Source: Haplomitrium mnioides (Eukaryota > Marchantiophyta > Haplomitriopsida > Calobryales). From it: DNA of 30,333 bases. Numbering within the stretch: the stretch's first letter is position 1; each line of letters begins with the position of its first letter. The notes beneath the pieces were generated by a model. It was not told the origin of the DNA. It ran no database searches and saw only the letters and a program-made list of their open reading frames with translations. The position numbers were made by a program, and so were the translations under genes. Of the stretch, positions 10,303 to 20,596 are shown piece after piece. The stretch covers positions 38,273-68,605 of the forward strand of contig JBNGIS010019754.1 of assembly GCA_049999725.1 (NCBI GenBank), in the 5' to 3' direction.

Positions 10303-10555
10303 CTAAAAACTAGCAAAATTGGAAAGTATCATTTCGTTCTCAAATCCGTGGTTCTCCCCCATTGGTTCTCGGTCCTCCTCTTTGTAGAGGTATCTCTTCA
10401 GTTGATCATAATGAACTCGATTACTGATTTTGTCGCCTTGGAGTGTGGACAGCTGTACTGACCCATTGCTGTGCATTTTCTAGAGAATATAAGGTCCCAT
10501 CCAGAGTGTGTGCAATTTTCGAGGAAAGTGGATGAACCTATTGTCGTAGAGCAAC
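10303..10555 (-). pseudogene. Host Ty3/gypsy pol, integrase C-terminal end
   Basis: Minus-strand translation from 10555 gives LLYDNRF...KLHTLWMGPYIL, an in-frame TAG, then NGSVQLSTLQGDK and DQLKRYLY. This is the GPY/F module that closes Ty3/gypsy integrases and helps bind DNA. It ends at TAG 10305-10303. Its beginning is missing here: codon sense stops at 10556, and the preceding residues (QEGDLVL) are found at about 29275-29254, also on the minus strand. The two parts are the severed halves of one gene. Confidence 0.8.
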
Positions 10556-10683
10556 TGTCGTGTGCATACACATTGCTTACACAACTACATCATCCACACA
10601 CATTCCATGACATCTACCAACATGCAACACAGAATGACAAAAAATTGAGTCTCATGCACATACAATGCATGAGACCCCACAAT
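10556..10683 (-). repeat. Copy 1 of a 125-bp direct repeat (LTR end)
   Basis: It is nearly the same as 11069-11193, in the same orientation. Each copy has a stem-loop of TCTCATGCA and TGCATGAGA arms (10650-10674) with a CATACAA loop, and ends in TGCAYRCRACA on the minus strand. It abuts the target gene at 10555. Confidence 0.75.
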
Positions 10684-10783
10684 NNNNNNNNNNNNNNNNN
10701 NNNNNNNNNNNNNNNNNNNNNNNNNNNNNNNNNNNNNNNNNNNNNNNNNNNNNNNNNNNNNNNNNNNNNNNNNNNNNNNNNNN
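10684..10783. other. Assembly gap (100 N)
   Basis: It is exactly 100 Ns, a conventional placeholder, so the true distance is unknown. It lies inside an LTR whose other copy is in this window, a common cause of scaffold gaps. If the LTR is as long as the repeat-like tract at 26.6-29.25 kb, up to about 2 kb could be missing. Confidence 0.99.
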
Positions 10784-11068
10784 CCCTTCCAAAAAAAAAA
10801 AACTTTTCTTTGAGTGATACCTTCTCGAAGAAATTCCCAAAAATATGTATTGATCTTCCGATATCAAAACCATCGTACCTTTGCTCACAAAGAATCCATG
10901 CTTCTCCAAGAGCTGCAATGCCTTAGCTCTCCTCTTGGTTCATAAACGAAATGAGACATCGAAAGATAACCTTTCGATGAGAGTATATGGCCTTATAAAC
11001 TAAGGCATAAAAAGACAAAAACCTCAAAATGTCTAAAAATAGAAAACTACATGGAATGTTGTGATAGT

Positions 11069-11193
11069 TGTTGCGTGCATACACATCGCTTACACAACTA
11101 CATTGTCCACACACATTCCATGACATCTACCGACAAACAACAGAGAATGACAAACAAATCTCATGCGCATACAATGCATGAGACCTCACAATT
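11069..11193 (-). repeat. Copy 2 of the 125-bp direct repeat
   Basis: It matches copy 1 (10556-10683), including the stem-loop (11159-11183), and ends CAACA on the minus strand. Only two bases (AC, 11068-11067) separate this LTR-type end from the LTR start at 11066, giving an end-to-start LTR junction. Confidence 0.75.
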
Positions 11194-11362
11194 GCCTCCC
11201 CTAACTAGTGGTTAGGTCCCCTAACACTAGCTAGCCATCTATCTCTTAGAAAATTGATATACACCTACTGATGCAAAGACCGAGAGGTCGGGTGCAATGG
11301 AGCCCTATCGTTCACCTCCTATAATCTATATCAACCCTAGAACTCAATGGAAACTAGTTGTT
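11194..11362 (-). other. Short non-coding stretch after the gypsy C-terminus
   Basis: It follows the stop at 11365-11363. On the minus strand it contains TATTTATAGAAC at its start and a purine run TTAGGGGAGG (about 11198-11207) just before the 125-bp repeat. The run could be a polypurine tract. No matching LTR was found upstream of the gag gene. Confidence 0.25.
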
Positions 11363-11527
11363 CTATAAATAGTGAGGGAAAAACCATGATCCACCAAGAA
11401 TAGTTGCTAATGGAGGCGTCAAACATGACATATGCCATCCTCTAAAGCATCTGCCACAAATCAACATAGTAGCTACTCCCTTAGAAGAACCACACAACAT
11501 ACACTTCAAACCTGCAGAAACTCATGC
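11363..11527 (-). pseudogene. PHD-like zinc finger at the C-terminus of the gypsy polyprotein
   Basis: Minus-strand reading continues in frame from the integrase end, past one TGA (11524-11522), into KCMLC...LICGRCFRGWHMSC, then LTPPL and a W before the stop at 11365-11363. The Cx2C, Cx2C, Hx2C spacing followed by L-PPL and W is the layout of a PHD finger, a histone-tail reader. The final Cys pair expected after the Trp is absent (WFFPHYL), so the finger is incomplete or eroded. In chromoviruses a chromodomain at this position directs integration; a PHD finger could do the same, but that is inference. Confidence 0.6.
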
Positions 11528-12690
11528 CACGTTAGGATCCATAGTGCCATCAATGTTCGGAAGGTGACAAGGTGCACAATTGCGCACATGATACTTCCAA
11601 ACCATGCCATCACGTCCCTCCAGCTGCAAAACTCTCGAAGGCAGTACCTCACGTACTCGTAGAATCTGACGCCCAACAGTGACATCAAGTGTTGTGGGTG
11701 CTATTTGCTGCAAATAATCATAGTCACCAAGATGAAACCTCTGAATCCTAGAGCGATATCCACCTCCACGTATGGTAGCATATCATAAAGTATCACAATG
11801 TTGAGCAATGGCAAGGTTGTCGAACGCCATGGGCATGACTCTCTCAAACACCTGGGCTCTATCTGAACACACAAGCATCCAAACATCTGGATCATCCAGA
11901 TCCACAACCATGGTAACATCACGTCAAATAGAGGAGGGTAAATCAGGTTCCCTCCGATATAACAAAAATTAAGGTGAAAAAGATGCCAAGGATGCCTGCT
12001 TACTGAATCTATAACCTATCGCAAGCCATTGTAACTAGAGATCCCAATCCCTATAGTGACCAGCTTGCAAGCCATACTTGTACAATGCTCTCTTCACCAT
12101 CTGAACCACTCACTCAGCCATTCCATCTGCCTCATAATGATCCCTAGACGTAGTACGGTGGTCAATGAGAGCTTGCTCACATAAAACTCCAAACTCACCT
12201 CGAATTTTTGTACCCTGATTTGTCAACACTATGCGGGTGCTCCAAAATGATTGAGAACTCGGTCCAAGAAAGTGACAACCACTCCTCCATTGGTCTTGTC
12301 TGGCAAGGCTACCAACTCAATCCACTTGGAGAAATGCTCCACCATCACCAATACATATCGATTGTGCCACTGGGTCAAAGGAATGAGACCTGCAAAATCC
12401 AAACTCCAACGATATCCCAAACCCATGATCGGTAGTGGCTGCAACTAAGGAGTGGGAGCATTAAACGATGCACGAACTCAATCACACACCACACACTTGG
12501 CCACCCACTGCTGCACATCAATGTTCATGCCCCTCCACCAATACTGTGTCTGCAATAAACTATAGGTCCGCTTCACTCCAAACTGTCCCAACTCCTCATG
12601 GGCATGGCGCACTAGTGCAAGACGCTGCATTGGCTTAGACACAACACGTACCTTCCCATTCGTCCAAACATGCAAAATATGAGCTCCTTC
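11522..12690 (-). pseudogene. Ty3/gypsy integrase of the methyltransferase-bearing element
   Basis: The integrase reads on the minus strand from about 12690. The zinc-binding region is HAHEELGQFGVKRTYSLL...CVVC (about 12610-12480), where the second His is replaced by Gln. The core has the first catalytic Asp in SLDFAG (12399-12397) and HFSKWIELVALPDK. The second Asp is Asn (LTNQGT, codon 12220-12218), and the Glu (GMAE, 12115-12113) is kept, followed by TGA. The spacing fits DD35E. The C-terminal part (about 11713-11522) holds VLQLEGRDG and CAPCHLPNIDGTMDP. Several frame changes and stops make it non-functional. The upstream RNase H and RT are absent because a LINE begins at about 12690. I assign it to the same element as 18.5-22.1 kb by strand, order and family style, which is inference. 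Confidence 0.75.
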
Positions 12691-15541
12691 TCATCGGAAC
12701 CTCTTAGCTCACTGTTGGACTCTATCTCTCTCTAGCTCACATGACCTTCACATCTGCAATGGAACGTTACAATGGCCTCAATCCGGCTACTACACATGTA
12801 GAGGCAACACTAGCATTGGACAATCAGTGGTGGATTATCTTCTATCCAACTTCCACAGAACTTCTGAATTCTTTAAAGAGTTCTACATAGGTAAACACAC
12901 ACCGGAATTGGACCACACCCCGCTCCATTTCACATTCCGCACACGCGCACCCCCACCGAAACCCCCACCCTCTACCAAACGCCCCACCCAACTTATCTAC
13001 CACTACCCCCCATCAGAAAAACGGTCACATGCATATACTGCTGAATTACACAACCTGCTACCCACACTAACCTCCCTTGATCCCGCTTCCCTCACTGACA
13101 TCATCCTCACATCAGCAAGGCTTTCATTCCCTACCACCCTCCTCACCCCCAAACCCACCTCTGCCTCCAACTACTTCAAACCCAACCATTGGTTCAACAA
13201 CATGACAAAGCATATTTGCACCCTTTGGAAATCCAAAGTTGAGAGCAATGCCCCCCCGAAAGAGACCCAAGAAGCTCTCAGAGCTTGGAGGCAATGTCGA
13301 CGCGAGCTCCGCACATCCTATCTAGCACTCAGACTCCCCAAAACCATACACAACAAGAAATACAACCCCAAGAAGTTCTACATACATCTCAAAGGAGGGC
13401 CACCCCAACTCCAAATCCACGACTTGCAAGATTGGAAAGAATACGATGACCAACTCTACCACTCCCCTTCTACTATAGCTTCTAACCCTTGGACCAATCA
13501 ACATCCTATCCCTGACGTTTTCACTACCCAAGATGTACTCCTTATGATCAAGAAACTCCATAACAAAGCTCATGACACCCTTGGCCTCCAAGCCCAAATG
13601 CTAAAACGGGGATCTTCCCCTCTGGCCCAACCAGTTACTGATCTATTCAACCATATTACTCAAACTGGATTCTCGAAAGTATGGCAAACCAATACTATAA
13701 TCCCCATATTCAAATCAGAAGACAGGCACCTTCATGCCAACTACCACATGATTATGATTACTCCCCTCCTCCCTAAACTCTTTAGTGCCACCCTAAACTT
13801 TAAACTTTCCCAATGGAGCGAATCTCACCACCTTAGAGCTCAGGGTCAAGCCGACTTCAAAGAAGAACACTCCACCACATACCACCTTCTCACCATTTGC
13901 AACCTGATTGATCAACACAAACGTAGAGGTGGCCTATATTGCTGCTTTGTGGACTTCCAAAAGCATTTGACTCTGTCCTCGGGGACCAACTATGGGAAAG
14001 ACTTGCTGAACTCCACCTCCCTCCACCTTGACTGACCGCAATACAAGTTCTATACCAAAAAGTATCAGCTCGAGTTAAAACCAACCTCGGGATGTCCGAA
14101 CCCATCGACTACAACAAAGGAGTCAAATAGGGTTGCCTCTTTTCACCAACCCTCTTCGGCCTCTTCATTGACAAACTCAAAGCTATACTCTAGAATATTG
14201 ATGCCTCGGCACCACATATACTCTCTACAAAGATCCCCATTCTTCTTTATACAGACGATATCGTTCTGATGTCCACTACCAGTGTTGGACTACAAAAACA
14301 AATCAACACACTTGCACAATTCTACACTCAACACGGCATGACAATCAACCTGAAGAAGACTAAAATCTTGGTTTTTGGTAAATGGTTGACAACCGCTATG
14401 AGAGACCCCTATAAGATCAACCAAGATACCCTTGAAGTAACAGACCAATACACTTACCTTGGAATCCCCCTTCACACACAAAGAGGGTGGCACTTCAAAG
14501 CAGAAAGCAGACTAACAGCCAGCTTGGCAAGCCTCTATTTATCAAATCAATAGTTGGTGCAAAGAGAAAGACATCTGGAACATACCAATCCGCATCGACC
14601 TCTTCCACACCTTCGTCACACCCACAGCACTATATGGCGCGGAAATATGGGGAGCAACACTTACACCAACCATGTGGTTGAAACAATGAGAGAAACCTCT
14701 CAAAAGATTCCTAACTAGACTAGCTAATGTCCGCTCTACTACTCCCTTTCACAAACTGCTAGATGAATTTGGAATGCTACCATCAGAAGCCTACGCGGTC
14801 CAGAAGTTGGTCACCTATATACAATATGTACATAAGATGGCCCACACACGGTACCCCAATTTGGCTATAGAAGCATATTGCCAATCAAGACTTAAGGACT
14901 CATCGAACTAGTACAACCAATGCCGATCTTAGCTGTCATGGTGGGGACTCAACATTGACAAGTTACTAGCAGGTTCTACTCTAGAACACCTTTCTAACCA
15001 CTACTTCACGATCCAATAGCAATCCTATAGGACATCTTCATGAACCGCCAAATACTTGACATTGATCAATCCCCACCCCCGCCAATAAATCCAACCATAC
15101 CTAGAAAGAAACATGTCTCTCCACCTCATCCACACTCTGACTCAGCTACGCACGGGCTCACATCATCTTAGATGTGAAACAACTAGATGGTGCAAGGTCA
15201 ACAACATAGACCAACCCAAAAAAACAACATGCCTCCAATGCACAATGCAGCTCCCCAAAGACGAACATCACCTCATATTTTGTTGCCCAAGATATTATGA
15301 AATTAGAGGAAGATATCATGCCCTATTTAAACTTCAACCCCAAACCATCCAAAACTTTATGGCCTACCCAAACCAGCGATGGCTAGCACTATTCCTTCAC
15401 AAAGTAATGACATTGAGAGCCAGCCGACAAAAAACCCAAGACGAGGATGAACACTCCAAGACTGTAACCATAGATCAGGCTGACCAAAACAGACGGAAGG
15501 ACCAGAATAGGAAAAGAAGGCTGAAACATTTGGCAATGTGA
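12690..15541 (+). pseudogene. L1-like LINE ORF2, 5'-truncated and decayed
   Basis: The first readable part (about 12690-12930) is the end of an APE-type endonuclease: NGTLQWPQSGYYTCRGN, VVDYLLSN and LDHTPLHF, with Leu in place of the Ser of the usual SDH box. Reverse transcriptase follows, with LIDQHKRRGGLYCCFVDF (13905-13960), a 1-base frameshift near 13960, AFDSVLG, GVK-stop-GC (14126-14136; the stop is where Gln is usual), LLYTDDIVLM (14243-14272, variant YxDD box), GMTINLKKTKILVF and TYLGI. The post-RT region carries LYGAEIWG (about 14628). The C-terminal end (15113-15541) has a zinc-knuckle-like C-x2-C...HHLIFCC and a lysine-rich tail. It lies opposite to the surrounding gypsy element and replaces its RT/RNase H region. 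Confidence 0.85.
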
Positions 15542-15569
15542 CATGAGGACTTGAGTACATGAGAAAGTT

Positions 15570-18130
15570 GGAATGGAACACAAGGCGGACAAAACAACGA
15601 TCACACGGGCTAGATCAGATCACCATACATGGCGGGAATGTCCAAATGCAAGGTTGGAACCAAAACACAGGGCTGGAATCAAGGTCATAACGAAGAGCTG
15701 GACCAAAACAAGATCAAGATGCAAAACGCAGAGCTGGAATATCAAAACACAAGGTTGGATTATTGAAATTCAGGGTTAGAATCTAAAGACAGGGTTGGAT
15801 TCAAGATCGAATTGCATACTTGGAGCAAAACAAGATCATCAGAACGTAGGGCTGGATCACCAAAAGGCAGGGCTGAAATACCAAAGGCAAAGCTTGACCA
15901 ACCAAAAAGTAGGGCTGGACCATAACAGGATCAAAGTACAAGGCTGGAATCTCAAAGCGCAGTTCTGGAATAACAAAATACAAGGCTGGAATTTCAAAAA
16001 CAGGGCGGGACCATCCAAACCATAGGGCTAAACCAAAACACAGGAATGGACCAATCAAAGATGAGGCTGGACCAAAATGCAGGACGAGAATACCAACACG
16101 CAGGGCTAAATTATCAAATCACAAGATGGAATATCGAAAAGTAGGGTTGGAACATCAAAAGGCAGAGTTGGAACCAATACAAAAAGCTGGAATCGAGATT
16201 GAATGACAAAGCTCAACTAAAAATGGATGAAATTGCAGAACCATAATTTTAAAACATAGGGCTGGAATACCAGAATGCAGGGCTGGATCATCAAAATGCT
16301 GGGCGGGAGCCAATAGGAATACCAAATCACGAGACTAGAATATCAAAATGCAGGGCCGGACCAATTAGGGGCAGAACATCAAACACATGGCTGGAATCAA
16401 GAGACAAGGCAAAGATGGAGATCAAAATACAATGCAAGGTTAGTATCGAGATCAAAATACAAGGCTGGAACCAGAACACATTGCTGGAATAACCAAATTA
16501 CAGGGCTGGATTACCAAAGGGTACAGATGGCATATGCAAGGTGGGAACTGGAACGCAAGATTGAATTCAGGGCTGGAACATCCAACGCAGGGCTGCAATC
16601 ATCAAAAAGGCTGAAATCAGGATCAAAGTACAAGACGGAACCAAAGGGAGATCAAAATGCAGAGCTATGCAGGGCTGGAATAATCAAATTACAGGGCTAG
16701 ATTTGCAATTACCGGGCTGAAGTATCAAAGGTAGAGTTGATATCAGATTACAAGGCTGGATTCAAGATCAAAATGCAAGAGATCAAAGCAGCTTCAAACT
16801 ACAGAGCTGGAATTTCAAAGAGTGCAAGGCTGGAATTCCCGAACACAAAATGCAGAACTGAAACTACAAAATACAGGGCCAGAATCATCGAATGCAGGAG
16901 CCAGGAGCATAGAATGCAAGGTAGAGATCACCGATTGCAAAGTTGGAACCATATAACACATGGTTGGAATCACAGAATTTAGGGCTGGAGCACCCAACGC
17001 AGGGCTGCAATCAACGAAAAGGCTGAAATCAAGATCAAAATTCAAGACGGAACCAAAGGGAGGTCAAAATGCAGAGTTATCCAGGACTGGAATAATCAAA
17101 TTATAGGGCTAGATTTGCAATTACCAGGCTGGTGTATCAAAAAGCAGAGTTGACATCAGATTACAAGGCTGGATTCAAGATCAAAATGCGAGAGACCAAA
17201 GCAGGTTCAAACTACAGAGCTGGAATTTCAAAGAGTGCAAGGCTGGAATCCCCAAACACAAAATACAGAACTGAAACTACAAAATACAGGGCCAGATTCA
17301 TCGAACGCAGGAGCTAGAAGCACAAAATACAGGGTAGAGACCACCGATTGCAAAGCTGGAACCATAGAACACATGGTTGGAATCATAGAATGCAGAGGCT
17401 GGAACCACATAATGTTGGGCTGGAATGGCAGGACCGGACCTACAAAATTCAAGCAGACACCACATGACACAAAACTCGGAGCTGAAATCACATAATGCAA
17501 AATTGGAATCACGTAAGACAAGGCTGGACCTACAAATTACAAGGCTGGATTCACATAGTATAGAAACCAGGGCTGACACCATGGTACACAAAATACAGAG
17601 CTGGAACCACAGAATGAAAAACTGGAACCACATAAGATAGAGCTGGACTCTCAAAATGCAAAGTTTGAATCACATACTACAAAAACCAGGACTGTCACCA
17701 CAGTCCACAAATTACAGGGCTAGAACCCCCGAATGCAAAATTGGAATCACATATACCAGGGCTGGATCCACAAAATACAGGGCTGGATCCACATAACCCA
17801 GAGTTGGAACCACGGGATGCAAAACTGGATCAAAATAAAGAGCTATTCCACAAGGTAAGGCTGGAACAAAATGCATGGCTGAACCACAACCAAATCACAA
17901 AGCTGGAGTCACAAAACGCATAGCTGGAACATCCAAATGGGGCTGGTATATCAAAATACGAGACTGCCATACCAAAACACAGGGTTCAAATCAACATACA
18001 AGGCTGGAACATCTCACCCCAAAACTGTTACAACTCACTCCCAAGACTAAACCAAAACGGACAGCAACCTCAAGGCTGGTACTAGAATAGAATATAGGGC
18101 TAGGAATACAAGACTAGAGCTGAACTGACT
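15570..18130 (+). repeat. 21-nt minisatellite, about 2.5 kb
   Basis: More than 100 degenerate units have a 21-nt basic period. The unit begins GGGCTGGA and ends CAAAAYRCA; some are 20-29 nt. Regular stretches are clear at 15845-16020 and 17740-17800. The period is a multiple of three, so many spurious frames of 60-120 codons stay open on both strands. The array starts within about 30 bases of the LINE stop codon. No gene is seen in it. Confidence 0.9.
16561..17385 (+). repeat. Two tandem copies of a 412-bp higher-order block
   Basis: Bases 16561-16972 and about 16973-17385 are nearly the same, with markers such as CAAGACGGAACCAAAGGGAG at offset 412 and a shared run of unusual units (GAGTGCAAGGCTGGAAT; CACATGGTTGGAATCA). 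The rest of the satellite does not show this long period, so this is a local segmental duplication inside the array, probably the youngest change there. Confidence 0.85.
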
Positions 18131-18370
18131 CAAAGTGGAAACAAACACATCATACAACTCAGAACGAGAGGTGCACCGTAATGCAATTCAGAATTGGAGT
18201 TGCAACCAAATGATACAAGTCTCAGGCTGCAACATAGACAAAATTTAACATGGTCTGGTTATCAATTGCTGAAATAAGATATATAGGATGTCGGCAGGGC
18301 GGCACTATAGCACTAGCTAGAAGTCGTCCAAAACTTTCAGAATTAGTTTTCAACTCCATGGTGCTTGACA
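18131..18370. other. Boundary between satellite and gypsy methyltransferase; nothing recognised
   Basis: No clear 21-nt units and no protein-like frame were seen. The minus-strand polyprotein becomes readable from about 18370 upward. The break where the RT/RNase H of the gypsy element should begin lies here. Confidence 0.4.
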
Positions 18371-19701
18371 CTACCCCCCAGCAATAGCCTTGACTATCCC
18401 AGAAGGCTTCATGTTGACTACCGGCAAGTTGGTCAGCCTAGAAGCTCGCATCCTACGCTATTCAGCTACCCCCAAACTCACAATCCATGTAAGACAATTG
18501 AAATCCATGGCTTGTCCCAGCACATGGCATTGCTCAATCTTGGCCATAGATGCAACAACAGTGGTACCAGTGGAGAACCCCATTGCCCTCTCTCTCTCTC
18601 TCTCTCTCATTGATATTGGGTTCCACTAGCTTCTGCAAGGTTGCATTCCAAATAAGACCAGGGCCTCTTGCCCAAAATGCATAAGACGCAAGATGACTCA
18701 CTAATGTGGGCAATGCTCTACGAGGTTGACCTACCACATTGACTAACACCAATGGTAGGCGGTCAACATAAAGTACCCTATGAGTGTGACGTTCCACATC
18801 CAAAATATCATCCACAATGGCACTTGGTGATCTCATAACCATGTGAGAAGCTCTCTTCATCACCTTAGTAGACAACAGGTTAGTCCACCACAATCGTGGC
18901 CGGTGTGCTCGGGATTCTGCTTGTGCGGCATCCAACAATACGGCAGGTCCAATCCAAGAACACACCTAATAGACACTCTCTACAAAGCACTGGCAACTAT
19001 CTCCCAATATAGGCACATTCTTCAAGATATACGCAAGAAGTGGTACTTGATGGAGTTGGAGATGGCATAGAATTCTCAACATCTCCCAAAACAATTTTGA
19101 GCGAGGGTCTTGCACCCTTGGCCCAAACCAGCTCTTAATTGGCCCTGACATGGCCATCTTGCAATCAACAAATCAACAGCCCCACTCTAGCTAAGTGGTT
19201 CGCCTCCAGTAATAAAATATCGGTCAACAATGCATATAGATAATCTCGCACTGCACTAACTGAAAGCAATCGTGGAAATTGCTCAACCATCAGCACCACA
19301 TGCCTCAAGGAGATTTTGCGGGCGATCTCACCCTTCTCCACATACAAATACCGTCTAACTGGAATTCCTGCTTGGAGCACAATAGCTAACCTTGTACTTA
19401 TGCCTCCAAACAACTCCAACAAACAAATACCATTAGCAAGATATTGCCATGAAATCGACATAGTATCTAATGGTGAAAGATTTACAGGTCCGAGTGTAAC
19501 AGAACCATCCAATGCAGGACTTGGTGCAAATGCATCCTGCCAAGCATCCTCAACCAACCTGGACGCTTGTACCTGCCACAACCTCTCTATACCTCCACTC
19601 ACACAAACCACCTCACCTGACGACGATGATGCTAGCCTCACAACCTTTGAATATGCCTCCTCAACAGAAGAAATGTCGGATGCATGCGCATTCCTCTCCA
19701 A
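18370..19701 (-). pseudogene. Cytosine-5 DNA methyltransferase domain carried by gypsy polyprotein
   Basis: Minus-strand reading gives the C5-methyltransferase motifs in order. Motif I is LLELFGGIS (about 19422-19396, AdoMet binding). Motif IV is IARWPCQGQ with the catalytic PCQ at 19153-19145. Motif VI is ILKNVPILGDS (Lys at 19022-19020 where the family has Glu of ENV). Motif VIII is AHRPRLWWTN, motif IX RRALPTL, and motif X VLGQAMDFN (about 18535). Such enzymes add a methyl group to cytosine C5 in DNA. The domain follows protease in the same frame after a spacer with stops. Frame changes flank PCQ, and a CT run (18591-18608) disrupts the frame between motifs IX and X. A short tail ends near 18370. 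C5-methyltransferases inside gypsy elements have been described in some algae and dinoflagellates; this matches that type. It is inactive as written. Confidence 0.8.
18589..18609. repeat. CT/GA dinucleotide run inside the methyltransferase
   Basis: About ten CT repeats on the plus strand. On the coding strand they give an alternating Glu-Arg stretch (NEREREREG) and a frame change just before the last methyltransferase motif, which suggests slippage in a short native ERER sequence. Confidence 0.8.
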
Positions 19702-19824
19702 TAAGTCATAGCAGTCGATGATAACCCCAAAAAATGTTGATAAAGCTATAGGCTATGAAATTGGACCCCCAACTGGTCCACTGAATCTAACAGACAACTT
19801 GCTTAATCATGCCTCTCCAGATCA

Positions 19825-20412
19825 CTATTTAGAGTGATAATACACTGACTTGTCCCAAAAATCAATAGTGAACCCCATAGGATATAACACTGTACACCCC
19901 ACCAAAACATCATAAGACTCAGCCTTGGTAAGTATGGCCCGAACGCTTATATATGAGCTATTTGTGGGATGATCAGCTTGCACTCTAAGCTTGATCTCTC
20001 CACGTGTAATGTGATGCGTGGGCAAAGGTCCTCCCAATGAAGTCTAAATGGCGAAAGGGCAAATCTCCACATCTCTGAGCCTCAATCCCAACCCTTGCAT
20101 AGCTAACTTGCCTAACATCAACGGTTGTGTACCTGTATCCAAAAGTACTCTAGCTAGCCTGTACACTACATTTGAAGGACCAACAAGTTGGAAGATACCA
20201 CTCCGATTGTTGATGGACACCACAATGGGTCTGAATCTTGTCCTCTCAAATGCTGGTCGGGCTGATAACTCCATCAGCTGAGCCGCAGCAGCCTGCCATG
20301 TCTCACCTCTAGATGAGGCACTTACGTCAACTGCTCTACTCACAAGTCTCACTTGCACACTAGAAGTAGCACCTTGAGTCTCCCCACATAATGTGGCTGC
20401 CAACTTGAACAC
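19825..20412 (-). pseudogene. Gypsy aspartic protease region
   Basis: The minus strand contains VLLDTGTQPLMLG, with the retropepsin active-site triad DTG at 20139-20131. Further on are ITRGEIKLRV and VLVGCTVLYPMGFTIDFW, a hydrophobic stretch typical of the C-terminal half of these proteases. One TAG (20046-20044) interrupts an otherwise continuous frame. The protease frame differs from that of gag by one step and is the same as that of the following methyltransferase segment, so protease and methyltransferase were probably made as one polyprotein. Confidence 0.7.
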
Positions 20413-20596
20413 TTCAGTTTATGTGACTCCTCCAGTCAACACATCCCTAGCTGGAAACAATGGTTTCTCGACCACTAACCTGGCTATCTTCATAACCAAA
20501 GATGCACTCCCTTCCACATTGGTTGATGTCTCCATCCTTTGGAAGCATGAGATAGACATTAGATGTGGTCCTCACCAAATCTATCAACTCAAATGA

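Larger units (their letters stand above)
10556..11066 (-). mobile_element. LTR copy (interrupted by assembly gap) at the end of the nested insertion
   Basis: On the minus strand it starts TATCACAACATTCC (11066) and matches 29253-28985 closely over about 270 bases (11066-10796). After the 100-N gap it ends TGCACACGACA (10556). With the other copy starting TGTC, the ends TGTC...GACA are inverted copies. The base beyond 10556 is the target gene, with GTTG at 10555-10552 repeated at 29257-29254. True length is unknown because of the gap. A conserved TATA box (TTTATAAGG; TATATAAGG in the other copy) lies about 70 bases after the LTR start. Confidence 0.6.

Noticed and set aside
15573-18090. Many 60-118 codon frames on both strands as a repeat protein
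   Set aside because: The 21-nt satellite keeps frames open by its period; no start context, domain or consistent frame over the array.
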